Origin: Fundidesulfovibrio soli
GTDB lineage: Bacteria; Desulfobacterota; Desulfovibrionia; Desulfovibrionales; Desulfovibrionaceae
NCBI RefSeq assembly: GCF_022808695.1
Contig: NZ_JAKZKW010000029.1
Location: 1 to 42,680 of the forward strand
Length of the DNA: 42,680 nucleotides
Reading direction: 5' to 3'
Under the pieces are notes generated by a model. That model was not told the DNA's origin. It worked only from the letters and a program-made list of their open reading frames with translations, and ran no database searches. The position numbers and the translations under genes are program-made. Positions 17,915 to 27,194 of this stretch are shown here, in pieces. Position 1 is the stretch's first letter. Each line of letters begins with the position of its first letter.

Positions 17915-18295
17915 CTGGCCGCGTGGAGAGCCGGGCCACGCGCGGGGAACGTATGCCGAACAGGAGATTGGGGGGAAGGGACCGGCAGATGCGAAGCTGT
18001 GACCGGATCATTGCGTCGCGGCCTGAGGTGAATGCCCGACGGGCTGCAGACGGCCGCCAATGCCCCTCCATCCGCCGCTCCAGGCGGAGGCTGCCGCCAC
18101 GGACCGGCGGGGCGGGTGGAGACGGGCGGGATTTTCCGGGAGGCGGGCGACGAAACGCCGCCTCCGGGTGACGATGTTCCCCGCGCTGCGAAACGCGGGG
18201 CCGGGCCGGGGCGTCCGGCGCCCTCTCCCTTCCCCGGACGCCCTACATGTCGCCCGCGCAGGGGAGCGCCCTCCCGGGGCGCTCCCCACTGGCGC
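17915..18295. other. GC-rich non-coding gap with serial hairpins
   Basis: About 380 bases between the repeat-protein gene and the cold-shock terminator contain no supported gene. Several hairpins occur in a row: GGAGGCG against CGCCTCC-type arms (18139-18168), CCCCGCG-CTGCGAAA-CGCGGGG (18180-18201), GGGCGTCCGG / CCGGACGCCC (18207-18244) and GGGGAGCGCC / GGCGCTCCCC (about 18261-18287). None has a T-tract on the plus strand. Confidence 0.55.
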
Positions 18296-18329
18296 AAAAA
18301 TCAAAGCCCCGCGGGTGGGCGCGGGGCTT
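18296..18329 (-). terminator. Terminator of the cold-shock gene
   Basis: The stem AAGCCCCGCG / CGCGGGGCTT (18304-18329) is followed on the minus strand by TGATTTTTG. It lies 26 bp past the stop of the cold-shock gene. Confidence 0.85.
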
Positions 18330-18355
18330 CAGATGATAACGATGGGAGGAATCGG

Positions 18356-18562
18356 TCAGGCGGGACGAACCACGTTGGTGGCTTTCATGCCGCGTTCGCC
18401 GGTGACCATCTCGTAGAGAACCTTCTCGCCCTCGCGCAGGGTGCGGAAGCCATCACCCTGGATGGAGGAGTAATGGACGAAGATGTCCTCCTGCCCTTCG
18501 CCCGTGATGAATCCGTAACCCTTTTTATCGCTAAACCACTTGACCGTGCCCTCGAGTACCAT
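18356..18562 (-). CDS. Cold-shock domain protein (CspA family)
   Basis: The 68-residue protein is a single cold-shock domain. Both RNA-binding motifs are intact (KGYGFI near residue 14 and DIFVHY near 26), and it has the family's start GTVKWFSDKKG. It binds single-stranded RNA or DNA and acts as an RNA chaperone; whether this copy is cold-induced cannot be told. AAGGAGGG precedes the ATG. It lies just downstream of cbiB on the same strand but has its own promoter and terminator. Confidence 0.95.
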   Translation of the reverse strand: MVLEGTVKWFSDKKGYGFITGEGQEDIFVHYSSIQGDGFRTLREGEKVLYEMVTGERGMKATNVVRPA

Positions 18563-18596
18563 ACCCGTACCCTCCTTAAAAACTTCTATGGTTATG

Positions 18597-18624
18597 GTTG
18601 TAGCGTGACAGGAAAAAAGGTCAA
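18597..18624 (-). promoter_or_regulatory. Candidate promoter of the cold-shock gene
   Basis: On the minus strand TTGACC (18619-18624) and TACAAC (18597-18602) are 16 bases apart. Transcription would begin around 18590, leaving a short leader ahead of the start at 18562. Confidence 0.5.
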
Positions 18625-18643
18625 CGGCGAAGCCGGTAGGGTT

Positions 18644-19591
18644 TCACGAAAATACCACTTCCAAGCCCAGTAACAGTACGCTTGCGGCCAAGCACAGCGT
18701 TATTGAAGCGATGATGATCAGATTCATGAGCGTTTTGAAGGAATCCGCCCCCCAAGCGCACTCCTCAGGCCCAAGCAACGGTTTCTCCACCTCCCGCCCG
18801 AAGTAGACCGCCCGCCCACCCATGGAGGCCCCGCACAGCCAGGCAGCCGCGCTCATGGGCCAGCCCGCGTTGGGGCTGGCCATTCGGGCCGCGTCGGTCC
18901 GCACGTTGGCCCTGGCGCCGGCGGTGGGCAGGCCCAGCAGCGGAGCCGCGACGATGAGCGCCCAGGCCGAAAGACGCGCTGGGAGCCAGGCCAGCAGGTC
19001 GTCGGCGCGGGCTCCTGCCCAGCCGAGGTATTTGAAGCGCGGCGTCTTGTAGCCCCACATGGAGTCCATGGTGGAGATGGTCTTGTAAAGCCACAACAGC
19101 GGCGCGCCCCCGAGGCACAGATAGAAGAACGGGGCCACGAACGCGTCGCAGAAGTTCTCGCTCACGGTCTCGGCCAGCGTGCGCCACTGGGCCTCGCGGT
19201 CCAGGCCGGAGGTGTCGCGGCTGACGAGCATGCCCAGCGCCTTCCTTGCTGCCTCGTCCCGCCCGGCCTCGATGAGCCGCGCGGCCGCCCTGGCCTCGCG
19301 CAGCAACTGCCCCAAGGCCAGACCGGCGTAGGCAAAATAGAGGGAGACCGCCCAGCCGACACCCGGGAGCAGCCCCAGGGCGTAGACGCAGGTGTAGGCC
19401 CCGAGGCTCAGCAGAAGGGCCGCGAAGGCCCCGTATACCTGGTGCAACTGGGCGGGGATGGTGCGTACAGGGCGCTCCAGCGCGTCGAGCGCCGCGCCGA
19501 TGAGGCGCACGGGGTGGGGCCAGCGGTGGGGGTCGCCCAGGGCGGCGTCCAGCGCGACGGCAGCCAGGGGCACTAAGAAGTGGGCGTCCAT
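18644..19591 (-). CDS. cbiB: Adenosylcobinamide-phosphate synthase
   Basis: CbiB joins aminopropanol phosphate to adenosylcobyric acid at the inner membrane during vitamin B12 synthesis. The 315-residue protein has multiple hydrophobic helices and the family motifs: ALGDPHRWPHPVRLIG at the N-terminus, VSENFCDAFVAPFFY and MDSMWGYKTPRFKYLGWAGA in the middle, and SPNAGWPMSAAAW later. I use the ATG at 19591, where homologues begin; an upstream frame adds 14 unlikely residues. No other cobalamin gene is in the window and the short upstream gap has no room for a cobalamin riboswitch. Confidence 0.93.
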   Translation of the reverse strand: MDAHFLVPLAAVALDAALGDPHRWPHPVRLIGAALDALERPVRTIPAQLHQVYGAFAALLLSLGAYTCVYALGLLPGVGWAVSLYFAYAGLALGQLLREARAAARLIEAGRDEAARKALGMLVSRDTSGLDREAQWRTLAETVSENFCDAFVAPFFYLCLGGAPLLWLYKTISTMDSMWGYKTPRFKYLGWAGARADDLLAWLPARLSAWALIVAAPLLGLPTAGARANVRTDAARMASPNAGWPMSAAAWLCGASMGGRAVYFGREVEKPLLGPEECAWGADSFKTLMNLIIIASITLCLAASVLLLGLEVVFS

Positions 19592-19612
19592 GGCTGCGGG
19601 GTATGCCCGCGC

Positions 19613-19643
19613 GGCCCCGCCCGCGTCAAGCACGGGCGGGGCC
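19613..19643 (-). terminator. Strong hairpin between autotransporter and cbiB
   Basis: An 11-bp perfect stem GGCCCCGCCCG / CGGGCGGGGCC with a nine-base loop lies between the autotransporter stop and the cbiB start. It has no T-tract, so it may slow polymerase or protect the 3' end rather than act as a classical terminator. Confidence 0.4.
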
Positions 19644-19654
19644 GAGGGTCGATT

Positions 19655-22600
19655 CTAGAAGGTGTAGCGCAGGCTGAGGCTGGCGGCCAGATTCTGGTAG
19701 TCCCTGCGGAACAGGTCCGCGCCGGCGCGCGCCGCCACCTGGAAGCGCTTGGAGCAGTCCACGGTCAAACCGGCGCTCACCGTGGCCCAGTCCGTGGCCG
19801 GGGGCACGGTCCTGGTGGTGAAGCCGGAGCCGGCGCTGCCCAGATAGCTGGCGGCGATGTCCCGCCCGCCGCTAATCCACTCGTGGCCCCAGAGCACCCG
19901 GGCCTCGGGTGTGACCCGCAGCCCGCCGAACTCCATGCTCCTGGACACGCGCCCGCCCAGGCCGGTCTGCAGGGAGGCGTCTGTCCTGCGGCGCACGGAG
20001 AGGCCAAGGGGTCCGGCCTGGGTCTCGTCGAAGGCGTCCTGGCCGATGAGGGCGTAGCTCAGGGAGGCCACGGGCCCGAAGGACCAGTCGTCCGCGCGCC
20101 ACTCGTAGCCGCCGCCCGCGTTGGCGAACAGGTTCCATCCGTTCCAGGTGGATTTCGCGGTGAGCGAGCCCGTGGGCGCCGAGATAGTGCGCCGGGCGTG
20201 GTAGGCGTCCAGGCCGCCGTGCAGGGCGGCCTCGCCGAACCAGTTCTCGCCGTACCAGGTGGCCGAGAGGCCCAGGGTCGCGGTGTCCACGCGGCCATCG
20301 CCGGAGGCCGCGCCGCCCAGGCTCAGGCCGCGCCCTGTGTAGCCGCCGAAGACCTGCCCTGCGAGGCTGTCGCTGATGCGGTAGTCGAAGCCGCCCAGCA
20401 CGCCGCCGGAGAAGACGCTGTAGGGCGTGCTCCCGTTGGTGGAACCCTGGTATGCGGTCATGCCGAAGGGCTTGAGGAACACGCCGGCCCTGTTGGCCTC
20501 GCCGCTTGCGGCCACGGCCTGGGGGGCGCCGTTGCGCATGGCGTCCACGTCCTGCACGGGGGCGGTCCCGGCGTCGAAGGGGCCGGAGAAGGCGGCCTGC
20601 TCTTGGCCGGAGCGCAGCCCGTGCAGCCGCCCCTGGATGGTGGAGGTCAGCAGCCTGCCGGTGTCGAACCCGCTCTGGGTGAAGGCGTCGTAGGGTTCGG
20701 GGTGCAGGTGGTCCAGGGAGGAGGCGATGCTCGCGGGCGAGGCCAGGTCCAGCCCGAGCAGGGCGTAGGCCAAGATCCCGGTGGCGCTGTAGGCGGCCAG
20801 GTTCAGGCCGTTGCCCGCCGAGGCCGCCAGGGAGTTGGAGGCGAACATGGCGTAGGGGTTGCGGACCACCTCGGTGTACACCCCGTTCGGCGTGCTCACG
20901 GGCTGGAAATTCACGATGTAGGACGGGAAGGTGGTGCTCCCCCCCGCGAAGGCCCCGGTGAGCCCGCCCGCGGCGCTGATGGCCTGCCAGGCCATGCCCG
21001 TGGGGTAGAAGGCCACGGGCGCGCTGACCAGCATCTGGCCGCCGTTCAGGGCGGCGCGGCCCTGGACGTTGAGCAGGTCCGCCCGGCCGGAGGGGTCCAC
21101 CTCTTCGACGAACACGGCCGTGGGGCCTTGGGTGTAGTTCCCGGCGACCGTGAGCGTGCCTATGGAGCCGCCCGGGGAGACGACGCCGTTGTTGTTGAAG
21201 TTGCCCACGGTGCCGTACCCGCCCACGAGGGTGCCGGGGTTGGAGGTCAGCGCGCCTCCACCCGCGCTTCCGAGCGACCCGCCAGCGGGCAAGAACAGCG
21301 TCCCCCCGGCCAGCAGGGCCTGCCCGGTGTAGCCCGAGCCGTTGCCCGACAGGGTGGTGGTGCCAGCGCCCATGAAGGTGAAGGCGCCGTAGCCCGTGAA
21401 CGGTCCGTTGAGGGCCACGGCGTACCCGGCGTTGTCCAGGGTGCCGCCGTTGCCGGCGACGTTCAGGCTCCTTGCCGTCGTAAGCGGCCCGCCCGCCTGC
21501 AGAATGCCGCCGTTGAAGCTCACCGCGCCCGAGGGGTCGCCCAGGTTGGCGTCCGAGACGACGTTGAGCCTGCCTCCGCGCAGGATGGTTCCGCCCGAAT
21601 AGGTATTGGCCCCCTGCATCCACAGGGTGCCCGGGCCCGCCTTGGACACCGACCCCGTGCCGGAGATGGTGCCCGCGTAGATCTTCGGCGTGGCGATGTC
21701 GTAGATCAACGCGCCGTCGTCCTGGATGTCGCCCAGGATGGACACGTTCTCGTTGATGCTCAGGGAGGCGTTGCGGTTGACGACCAGGCTGCCGAAGCTG
21801 CTCGCATTCTCGGTGTTCGGGTTCAGCACCCAGTTGGCGGCGTCGCCGTAGTTGCCCGCCACCAGGTTGGTGACGCCCCGGAACTGCACCCCTGTGGAGC
21901 CCATGCCGAAGAGGTTCAGGACGTTCGTGCCGCTGCCAAGGTCCACCTTGCCTGCGAGGACCGCGCCCGTGTCCAGGGTGACCACGTTGTTGGCCGTGCC
22001 GGGGATCCAGCCGCCCTGGCCGTCGGGCCTGCCAGCGCGGATGGCGTAGCCCGCGCCGCTCCCGGAGTTGTCCACGCCGCTGAGCGTCCCGGTGACGTAG
22101 AGGTTCATGGGTCCGGCCGAACCGACGGCCACGGCCAGGCCGTTGGCCGAGGCAAAGACCCCGCCGGAGATGCTCAGGGGCAGGCCCGCGCCGCCGTTCA
22201 GGGCGCCGCCGCTGAAGATGCCCACAGCGGTGTGCGTTCCGGCCAGGGCCGTGATCCTGCCCGCCATGCCGCCGGAGATGTTCAGGCCGGAAGCGCCGTA
22301 GAGCCCGTAGGCGCCGTTCCCCATGGTCTGGGCCACCACCGAGGCCGTACTGGCCACGGAGCCGATGCTCAGCCGGTCGCCCGTTGCGGCCAGGCCGTAG
22401 GCCCCCGAGCCGTAAATGCTCAGGACCTTGACAGAGCCGGAGAGCGCGCCCTGGATGTTCAGATCGTCGGCGGCGCGCATGCCGTAGGCGCTCCCGTTGG
22501 TGGATATGGCCGTGACGGACCCGGCCATGTTCCCGGTGATCCTCAGGTTGTCGCCTGAGGAGGTCATGCCCACCGCGGTGCCGGAATCGGCCAGGGCGGT

Positions 22601-23155
22601 GATGGAAGTGTTGGCGGAGACGGTGCTGAGCACCAGCTCGCCTCCGCCCTGGGCGCCCACGCCGGTGGCGTTACCGGCTCCCGAGGCGCTGGAGGAGAAA
22701 TTGATGGCGTTTGCCCCCCCGAAGGAGAGACGCTCGTTCATGGTGAGCCCGGCCGTGGAGCCGGGGGGCGATACGATCGTCACCGCGCCCCCGGAGTTGT
22801 TCAGGAAGGTCACGGGGCTGTCGAACGTGGGCAGGGCCGTGAGCAGGTTCACCGTCGAACCTGGGATGCTGAACTGGATCGTGTTGGTACCGTCCCCCGC
22901 GGCGTTGAGGTCCTGGATGGCCTGGCGAAGGGAGCCTGCGCCCGAGTCGTTGCTGTTGGTCACCGTGAAGGTCCCCGCCGCGCACAATGCCGGGCTCAGG
23001 GCCAAGGCCATCAGCAACGCGATCGCTCCCGTCCAGCGGATCGGGCGGCCATCCCGCATGGCCCGGCGGATGGCGGGGAGGACGTTGAGCGTGCGGTGCG
23101 GAATGTCGGAAGTGCCTGAATCAAAAAAACGGCGAGCGGCGGGCTGGTACGGCAT
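19655..23155 (-). CDS. Type V autotransporter with beta-helix passenger
   Basis: This 1166-residue protein has three parts. The long basic N-terminus with a hydrophobic core ([17 protein letters not shown]) is an extended signal peptide. A low-complexity Gly/Ser/Ala/Asn-rich passenger of roughly 770 residues holds an autotransporter-type strand repeat ([20 protein letters not shown] then [14 protein letters not shown]). The C-terminal 280 or so residues form a beta-barrel ending in the outer-membrane signature SLSLRYTF. The passenger start [19 protein letters not shown] resembles secreted right-handed beta-helix proteins. It should be displayed on or released from the cell surface, perhaps for adhesion. 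I prefer ATG 23155, with GAGG 8 bases upstream, over ATG 23167. Confidence 0.92.
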   Translation of the reverse strand: MPYQPAARRFFDSGTSDIPHRTLNVLPAIRRAMRDGRPIRWTGAIALLMALALSPALCAAGTFTVTNSNDSGAGSLRQAIQDLNAAGDGTNTIQFSIPGSTVNLLTALPTFDSPVTFLNNSGGAVTIVSPPGSTAGLTMNERLSFGGANAINFSSSASGAGNATGVGAQGGGELVLSTVSANTSITALADSGTAVGMTSSGDNLRITGNMAGSVTAISTNGSAYGMRAADDLNIQGALSGSVKVLSIYGSGAYGLAATGDRLSIGSVASTASVVAQTMGNGAYGLYGASGLNISGGMAGRITALAGTHTAVGIFSGGALNGGAGLPLSISGGVFASANGLAVAVGSAGPMNLYVTGTLSGVDNSGSGAGYAIRAGRPDGQGGWIPGTANNVVTLDTGAVLAGKVDLGSGTNVLNLFGMGSTGVQFRGVTNLVAGNYGDAANWVLNPNTENASSFGSLVVNRNASLSINENVSILGDIQDDGALIYDIATPKIYAGTISGTGSVSKAGPGTLWMQGANTYSGGTILRGGRLNVVSDANLGDPSGAVSFNGGILQAGGPLTTARSLNVAGNGGTLDNAGYAVALNGPFTGYGAFTFMGAGTTTLSGNGSGYTGQALLAGGTLFLPAGGSLGSAGGGALTSNPGTLVGGYGTVGNFNNNGVVSPGGSIGTLTVAGNYTQGPTAVFVEEVDPSGRADLLNVQGRAALNGGQMLVSAPVAFYPTGMAWQAISAAGGLTGAFAGGSTTFPSYIVNFQPVSTPNGVYTEVVRNPYAMFASNSLAASAGNGLNLAAYSATGILAYALLGLDLASPASIASSLDHLHPEPYDAFTQSGFDTGRLLTSTIQGRLHGLRSGQEQAAFSGPFDAGTAPVQDVDAMRNGAPQAVAASGEANRAGVFLKPFGMTAYQGSTNGSTPYSVFSGGVLGGFDYRISDSLAGQVFGGYTGRGLSLGGAASGDGRVDTATLGLSATWYGENWFGEAALHGGLDAYHARRTISAPTGSLTAKSTWNGWNLFANAGGGYEWRADDWSFGPVASLSYALIGQDAFDETQAGPLGLSVRRRTDASLQTGLGGRVSRSMEFGGLRVTPEARVLWGHEWISGGRDIAASYLGSAGSGFTTRTVPPATDWATVSAGLTVDCSKRFQVAARAGADLFRRDYQNLAASLSLRYTF

Positions 23156-23242
23156 GGAATACCTCATCGAGACATTACGTTACGCTGTGCTATGCAGATT
23201 GTTCCTTAAAAGGACAAGACGTTTCTCGCAACCTTACAAGAT

Positions 23243-23277
23243 GGAAAAGCCCCCGCACCGAATGGGCGCGGGGGCTT
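23243..23277 (-). terminator. Terminator of the chemoreceptor gene
   Basis: The stem AAGCCCCCGC / GCGGGGGCTT (23247-23277) is followed on the minus strand by TTCC. It lies 30 bp past the stop at 23309. Confidence 0.8.
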
Positions 23278-23308
23278 GGCGATACGAAACCGCTCGGGTT
23301 GGGGGCCG

Positions 23309-24880
23309 TCAGCTCGCCAGTGACCGGATGGCGCTCTCCAGCTGCCCGGCGAGGCGCGCCAGGGCGTCAACTCCGTTCGAGGCCCCGCCCATCTCCTGGG
23401 AGGTCTCCTGGCTGACGCGGCGCACGTCGTCCACGGCGCGGGCGATCTCGTCGCTGGCGGCGGACTGCTGCTCGGCCGCGGCGGCGATGCCGCGCACCTG
23501 GTCGGAGGTGGCCTCGGCCAGGCCAACGATGCCCTTGAGCGCCTCGCCTGATTCGCGGGCCAGCCGGGTGGCGCGCTGCACGGCCTCGGCGGCCTGGTCG
23601 GTCCCGGCGATGCTCTGCCCCACGCCGGTGCGGATGGCCCCCGTGACCTCGCCCACCTCGTGGGTGGCGGTCATGGTCTTCTCGGCCAGCTTGCGCACCT
23701 CGTCGGCGACCACGGCGAAGCCCCTGCCCGCATCGCCCGCTCGCGCCGCCTCGATGGCGGCGTTCAGGGCCAGGAGGTTGGTCTGGTCCGCGATGTCGGA
23801 AATCACGCCCATGATCCGCCCGATGGCCTCGGCGCGCTCGGAGAGGCCGTCCATGCTGCGCTTGAGGGTGGAGGTCAGCGCGTCGACCTGGAGGATGGCC
23901 TCCACGGCCTTGCCCACCACCTGCTCGCCCTCGCGGGCCTTGGCCTGGGCCTCGCCCGCGCTGTGGGCGGCAGTGCCCGCGTTGCGCGCGACCTCGAGCA
24001 CGGTGGCGTTCATCTCCTCCATGGAGGCGGCGGTCTCCTCGGCGCGCTCGCTCTGCACGCGCGCGCCCCGGCTGGCGGCATCCACCTGGGAGGTCAGGGC
24101 CCGGCAGGTGGACGCCAGCTCCCGCGAGATGTTCTCCACCACGGAGACGGTCTCCATGATGGCCTGGCTCTGGCGGGTGATGTGGTCTTCCTTGGTCCTG
24201 ATCTCGGTGTAGTCCAGATACATGCACAGCCCGCCGCTGACCTTGCCGTCCAGGTCGTGAAGGGGGGAGAGGGCCGCCTGGATGAAACGGGTGTTGCCCT
24301 TGAGGTTCTTGAACTCAACGTCGCGCACCACGCCCTGGTTGTTCGCCATGATGTCCACGATCAGGGCCTTGCGGGTGCGGTCGCCATAGAAGAATTCCGA
24401 GAAGAACATGCCCGGGTAATCGGAGGGCTTCCCGCCGCGCTCAAGCATTTCGAGGGCGCGGTCGTTGCACATCACCAGGTTTCCCTTGGTGTCCACCAGG
24501 GCGTAGGGCACCAGCACCGCCTCGGTGAAGCCGCGCCAGTTGCCCAAGGTCAGCTTGAGCTGCCCGATGAGGCTAACCAGGGAGGCCTCCAGGGCGTCCA
24601 GCTCGGCCACGCTGGGGGCCGGGAGCTTGGCCCCGAAGTCGCCGCCCGCCACCTTGGCCACGGCCTGGTTGATCTCGCTCAGATTGTCGCGGACGCCGCC
24701 GAAGAGCAGCAGCCCGCACCCGAGCCCGGCCAGCAGGCCGGCGGCCAGCCCGGCCAGCTGCGCTGCGCCCGCGGAGAGGCCCAGGGGGCCGGAGGCCAGA
24801 ACGAAGGCCGCGTACAGTACAAGGGGTGGAAGGACGCCGAGCAGGATGGCCCGGAACCTGATGGATGCGGAGTGGAGCAT
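23309..24880 (-). CDS. Methyl-accepting chemotaxis protein with PAS domain
   Basis: The 523-residue receptor has two hydrophobic helices close together at the N-terminus (about 10-32 and 38-62) with almost no periplasmic loop. A HAMP-like linker follows, then a PAS domain (about 115-225, [20 protein letters not shown]) and the cytoplasmic signalling domain. Its hairpin tip [20 protein letters not shown] is followed by [18 protein letters not shown]. The lack of a periplasmic domain means the PAS domain senses an internal cue, often redox state or a flavin/haem ligand. It would signal to CheA/CheW encoded elsewhere. A terminator follows. Confidence 0.94.
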   Translation of the reverse strand: MLHSASIRFRAILLGVLPPLVLYAAFVLASGPLGLSAGAAQLAGLAAGLLAGLGCGLLLFGGVRDNLSEINQAVAKVAGGDFGAKLPAPSVAELDALEASLVSLIGQLKLTLGNWRGFTEAVLVPYALVDTKGNLVMCNDRALEMLERGGKPSDYPGMFFSEFFYGDRTRKALIVDIMANNQGVVRDVEFKNLKGNTRFIQAALSPLHDLDGKVSGGLCMYLDYTEIRTKEDHITRQSQAIMETVSVVENISRELASTCRALTSQVDAASRGARVQSERAEETAASMEEMNATVLEVARNAGTAAHSAGEAQAKAREGEQVVGKAVEAILQVDALTSTLKRSMDGLSERAEAIGRIMGVISDIADQTNLLALNAAIEAARAGDAGRGFAVVADEVRKLAEKTMTATHEVGEVTGAIRTGVGQSIAGTDQAAEAVQRATRLARESGEALKGIVGLAEATSDQVRGIAAAAEQQSAASDEIARAVDDVRRVSQETSQEMGGASNGVDALARLAGQLESAIRSLAS

Positions 24881-25011
24881 GGTCGACCTCCAAAAGGCTT
24901 GAGACGAAGGGACATCCGATCCCTTCCGAATGGTGCGTAATTATGGCATGATGTTGGGAAAAACTAAATACCCCTATTGCGACAGGGCAAATTGGGGTCC
25001 CCAAAGGTGCG

Positions 25012-25497
25012 TCAGGCGGGCTGAAGCGCGTCGTCCTCCAGACCGCCCGTGACGCGCAGGGCTTCGTAGAGCAGGATGGAGGCGGCGTTGGCGATGTTGA
25101 GCGAGCGCACGCAGCCCCTGATGGGGATGCGCACCAGGTGGGGCTGGCCCGCAAGCAGTTCCTCCGGCAGGCCCTTGCTCTCGGAGCCGAAGACCAGGCA
25201 GTCGCCCGTGCGGTAGGCGAACTCGTGGTAGGGAGCGCCGATGATGCCCCGGTGCCCCGAGGAGGTGAACACCAGCCGTTCGGGCCGCACCCCTTCGAGC
25301 ATGGACTGCCAGTCCGGCCAGACGCTGAGGCGCACGTGGGGCCAGTAGTCCAGCCCGGCGCGCTTGAGGTAGCGGTCGGTGAGCTTGAAGCCCAGGGGCT
25401 CCACCAGGTGCAGGGGCATGTCCGTGGCGGCGCAGAGCCTGGCGATGGAGCCGGTGTTCTGGGGGATTTCAGGGGTGTAGAGGATGAGCTGGATCAT
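25012..25497 (-). CDS. trmL: tRNA (cytidine/uridine-34-2'-O)-methyltransferase
   Basis: TrmL methylates the ribose of the wobble base in certain tRNA-Leu. The 161-residue protein is a minimal SPOUT methyltransferase with the three knot motifs: PEIPQNTGSIARLC at the N-terminus, CLVFGSESKGLPEELL in the middle, and VRIPIRGCVRSLNIANAASI near the C-terminus. Length matches the family. No clear ribosome-binding site precedes the ATG. It lies 39 bp after the small repeat protein gene on the same strand. Confidence 0.94.
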   Translation of the reverse strand: MIQLILYTPEIPQNTGSIARLCAATDMPLHLVEPLGFKLTDRYLKRAGLDYWPHVRLSVWPDWQSMLEGVRPERLVFTSSGHRGIIGAPYHEFAYRTGDCLVFGSESKGLPEELLAGQPHLVRIPIRGCVRSLNIANAASILLYEALRVTGGLEDDALQPA

Positions 25498-25536
25498 GTT
25501 TGATGAGGCGTTGGGCGCTCCGCGGGGCGGAGGCGG

Positions 25537-25866
25537 TCACTTGGGCACGGACCTGCCGACGCTTTTCCCGTCGGGTGTGCGGATCCCGCCTTGCCCGTCG
25601 ATGCGGCCCGTGTAGTTGCCGTAAGCGTCGTAGGAGCGCCCCTGCCCGTCGATGCGCCCCTTGTAATTGCCGTAGCGGTCGTAGGACCTGCCGTCCTCGC
25701 CCGTGCGGCCCACATAGTTGCCGTACCGGTCGTAGGTGCGCCCGGCCTCGTCCACGCGCCCTTGGTAGAGGCCGTTGGCGTCGTGGATATCCTGCCGCTG
25801 GGCCAGAGCGGGGGCCGCCTGAGCCAGGAGGGCCAGCAGAAGCAGATGAACGGTCACGTTGCTCAC
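25537..25866 (-). CDS. Small secreted protein with 17-residue YGNY repeats
   Basis: The 109-residue precursor has a hydrophobic signal segment (VHLLLLALLAQAAPALAQ). Three near-identical 17-residue repeats of the form GR[ST]YDxYGNYxGRxxxx follow, preceded by one worn copy (ANGLYQGRVDEA) and followed by a truncated one (GGIRTPDGKSVGRS). Each unit looks like one beta-hairpin, so a small beta-flower or beta-roll fold is likely; this resembles short secreted proteins annotated as 5-fold beta-flower, though I cannot confirm membership. I choose GTG 25866 because GGAGG lies 9 bases upstream. An ATG at 25911 would add a basic N-terminus but has no binding site. Function unknown. Confidence 0.75.
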   Translation of the reverse strand: MSNVTVHLLLLALLAQAAPALAQRQDIHDANGLYQGRVDEAGRTYDRYGNYVGRTGEDGRSYDRYGNYKGRIDGQGRSYDAYGNYTGRIDGQGGIRTPDGKSVGRSVPK

Positions 25867-25923
25867 GGCGGGCCTCCGTGGGTCGCCGGGGGCGGCGGAG
25901 CCGCCAGGCATCCCGGCACAGGG

Positions 25924-25954
25924 AAAAAAGCAAAGCCCCGCTATCGCGAGGCTT
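25924..25954 (-). terminator. Terminator of tRNA-Val
   Basis: The stem AAGCCTCGC / GCGGGGCTT (one G-T pair, loop GATA, read on the minus strand) is followed by TGCTTTTTT, about 14 bases after the tRNA 3' end. Confidence 0.85.
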
Positions 25955-25967
25955 TTGTTGCTTTCGG

Positions 25968-26043
<76 letters not shown>

Positions 26044-26050
26044 GCCGAGG

Positions 26051-26079
26051 TAAATAGGGAAACAGGCCCCGCTTGGCAA
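26051..26079 (-). promoter_or_regulatory. Promoter of tRNA-Val
   Basis: On the minus strand TTGCCA (26074-26079) and TATTTA (26051-26056) are exactly 17 bases apart. The -10 ends 7 bases before the mature tRNA 5' end, so transcription would start at or next to it. Confidence 0.6.
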
Positions 26080-26171
26080 GCACTTTTTTTACAGATTGAT
26101 TACCGGGCCGCTTTGAGGCAAGGAAACACCGGGGCGCGAACCCCGCCACTCCACGCTCAAGAAGGTTTTCC

Positions 26172-27194
26172 ATGCGTCTACTCGTCACCGGTGGGTGCGG
26201 CTTCATCGGCACCAACTTCGTCTATATGATGCTCGAGAAGCATCCCGAAGCGGTCATCGTCAACCTGGACAAGCTGACCTACGCCGGGAACCGCTTCAAC
26301 CTGCTGCCCGTGGAGCGCCAGTACGGCGGCTCCCGCTATCATTTCATCCACGGCGACATCGGCAACGCCGAGCTGGTTGCCCACGCCATCACCACCCACA
26401 AGATCGACGCGGTGGTCAACTTCGCCGCCGAATCCCACGTGGACCGCTCCATCGCGGACTCCACGCCCTTCGTGCTCACCAACGTGCTGGGCACCCAGAC
26501 CCTGCTGGAGACGGCCCGCCGCCTGGGCGTGCCCAAGTTCGTGCACGTCTCAACAGACGAGGTCTACGGCACCCTGGGCCCCACGGGCAAGTTCACCGAA
26601 GAGACGCCCATCGCGCCCAACAGCCCCTACTCGGCCTCCAAGGCCTCGGCCGACCTGATCTGCCGCGCCTTCCACGAGACCTACGGCTACGCCGTGACCA
26701 TCACCCGCTGCTCCAACAACTACGGGCCCTACCAGTTCCCGGAGAAGCTCATCCCGCTGATGATCCTCAAGGCCTCGCGCGGGGAGAGCCTGCCGGTGTA
26801 CGGCGACGGCATGAACGTGCGCGACTGGATCTACGTGACCGACCACTGCCTCGGCGTGGAGCTGACCCTGCTCAAGGGCCGCCCCGGCCAGGCCTACAAC
26901 TTCGGCGGCAACGCGGAGAAACCCAACATCGAGGTGGTCAAGACCATCCTGGCCTCCCTGGGCAAGCCCGAGAGCCTCATCAGCTACGTCACCGACCGGC
27001 CCGGGCACGACCGCCGCTACGCCATGGACTACTCCCTGGCCCAGCGCGAGCTCGGCTTCGAGCCCGAGGTCACCTTCGAGCAGGGCATCGCCCGCACCCT
27101 GGCCTGGTACAAAGAGAACACCGACTGGCTGGAGCAGGTGCAGAGCGGCGCCTACAGGGCCTTCATGGACACCTGGTACGGGGAGCGCAAATAA
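26172..27194 (+). CDS. rfbB: dTDP-glucose 4,6-dehydratase
   Basis: RfbB turns dTDP-glucose into dTDP-4-keto-6-deoxyglucose, a precursor of dTDP-rhamnose for surface polysaccharide. The 340-residue protein is an extended short-chain dehydrogenase. It has NAD-binding TGGCGFIGTNFV, the AAESHVDRSI substrate loop, catalytic STDEVYG (Thr-Asp-Glu) and YSASKASADL (YxxxK), and NNYGPYQFPEKLIPL. The stop overlaps the rfbD start by one base. No rfbA or rfbC lies in the window, so the pathway genes are split. Confidence 0.96.
   Translation: MRLLVTGGCGFIGTNFVYMMLEKHPEAVIVNLDKLTYAGNRFNLLPVERQYGGSRYHFIHGDIGNAELVAHAITTHKIDAVVNFAAESHVDRSIADSTPFVLTNVLGTQTLLETARRLGVPKFVHVSTDEVYGTLGPTGKFTEETPIAPNSPYSASKASADLICRAFHETYGYAVTITRCSNNYGPYQFPEKLIPLMILKASRGESLPVYGDGMNVRDWIYVTDHCLGVELTLLKGRPGQAYNFGGNAEKPNIEVVKTILASLGKPESLISYVTDRPGHDRRYAMDYSLAQRELGFEPEVTFEQGIARTLAWYKENTDWLEQVQSGAYRAFMDTWYGERK

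Noticed and set aside
19592-19654. Cobalamin riboswitch ahead of cbiB
   Set aside because: Only 63 bases separate cbiB from the previous gene, far too few, and no B12-box sequence was seen.
24992-25004. TTGGGGTCCCCAA palindrome after trmL
   Set aside because: The single-base loop and absence of a T-tract make it a poor terminator; too short to call as an operator.
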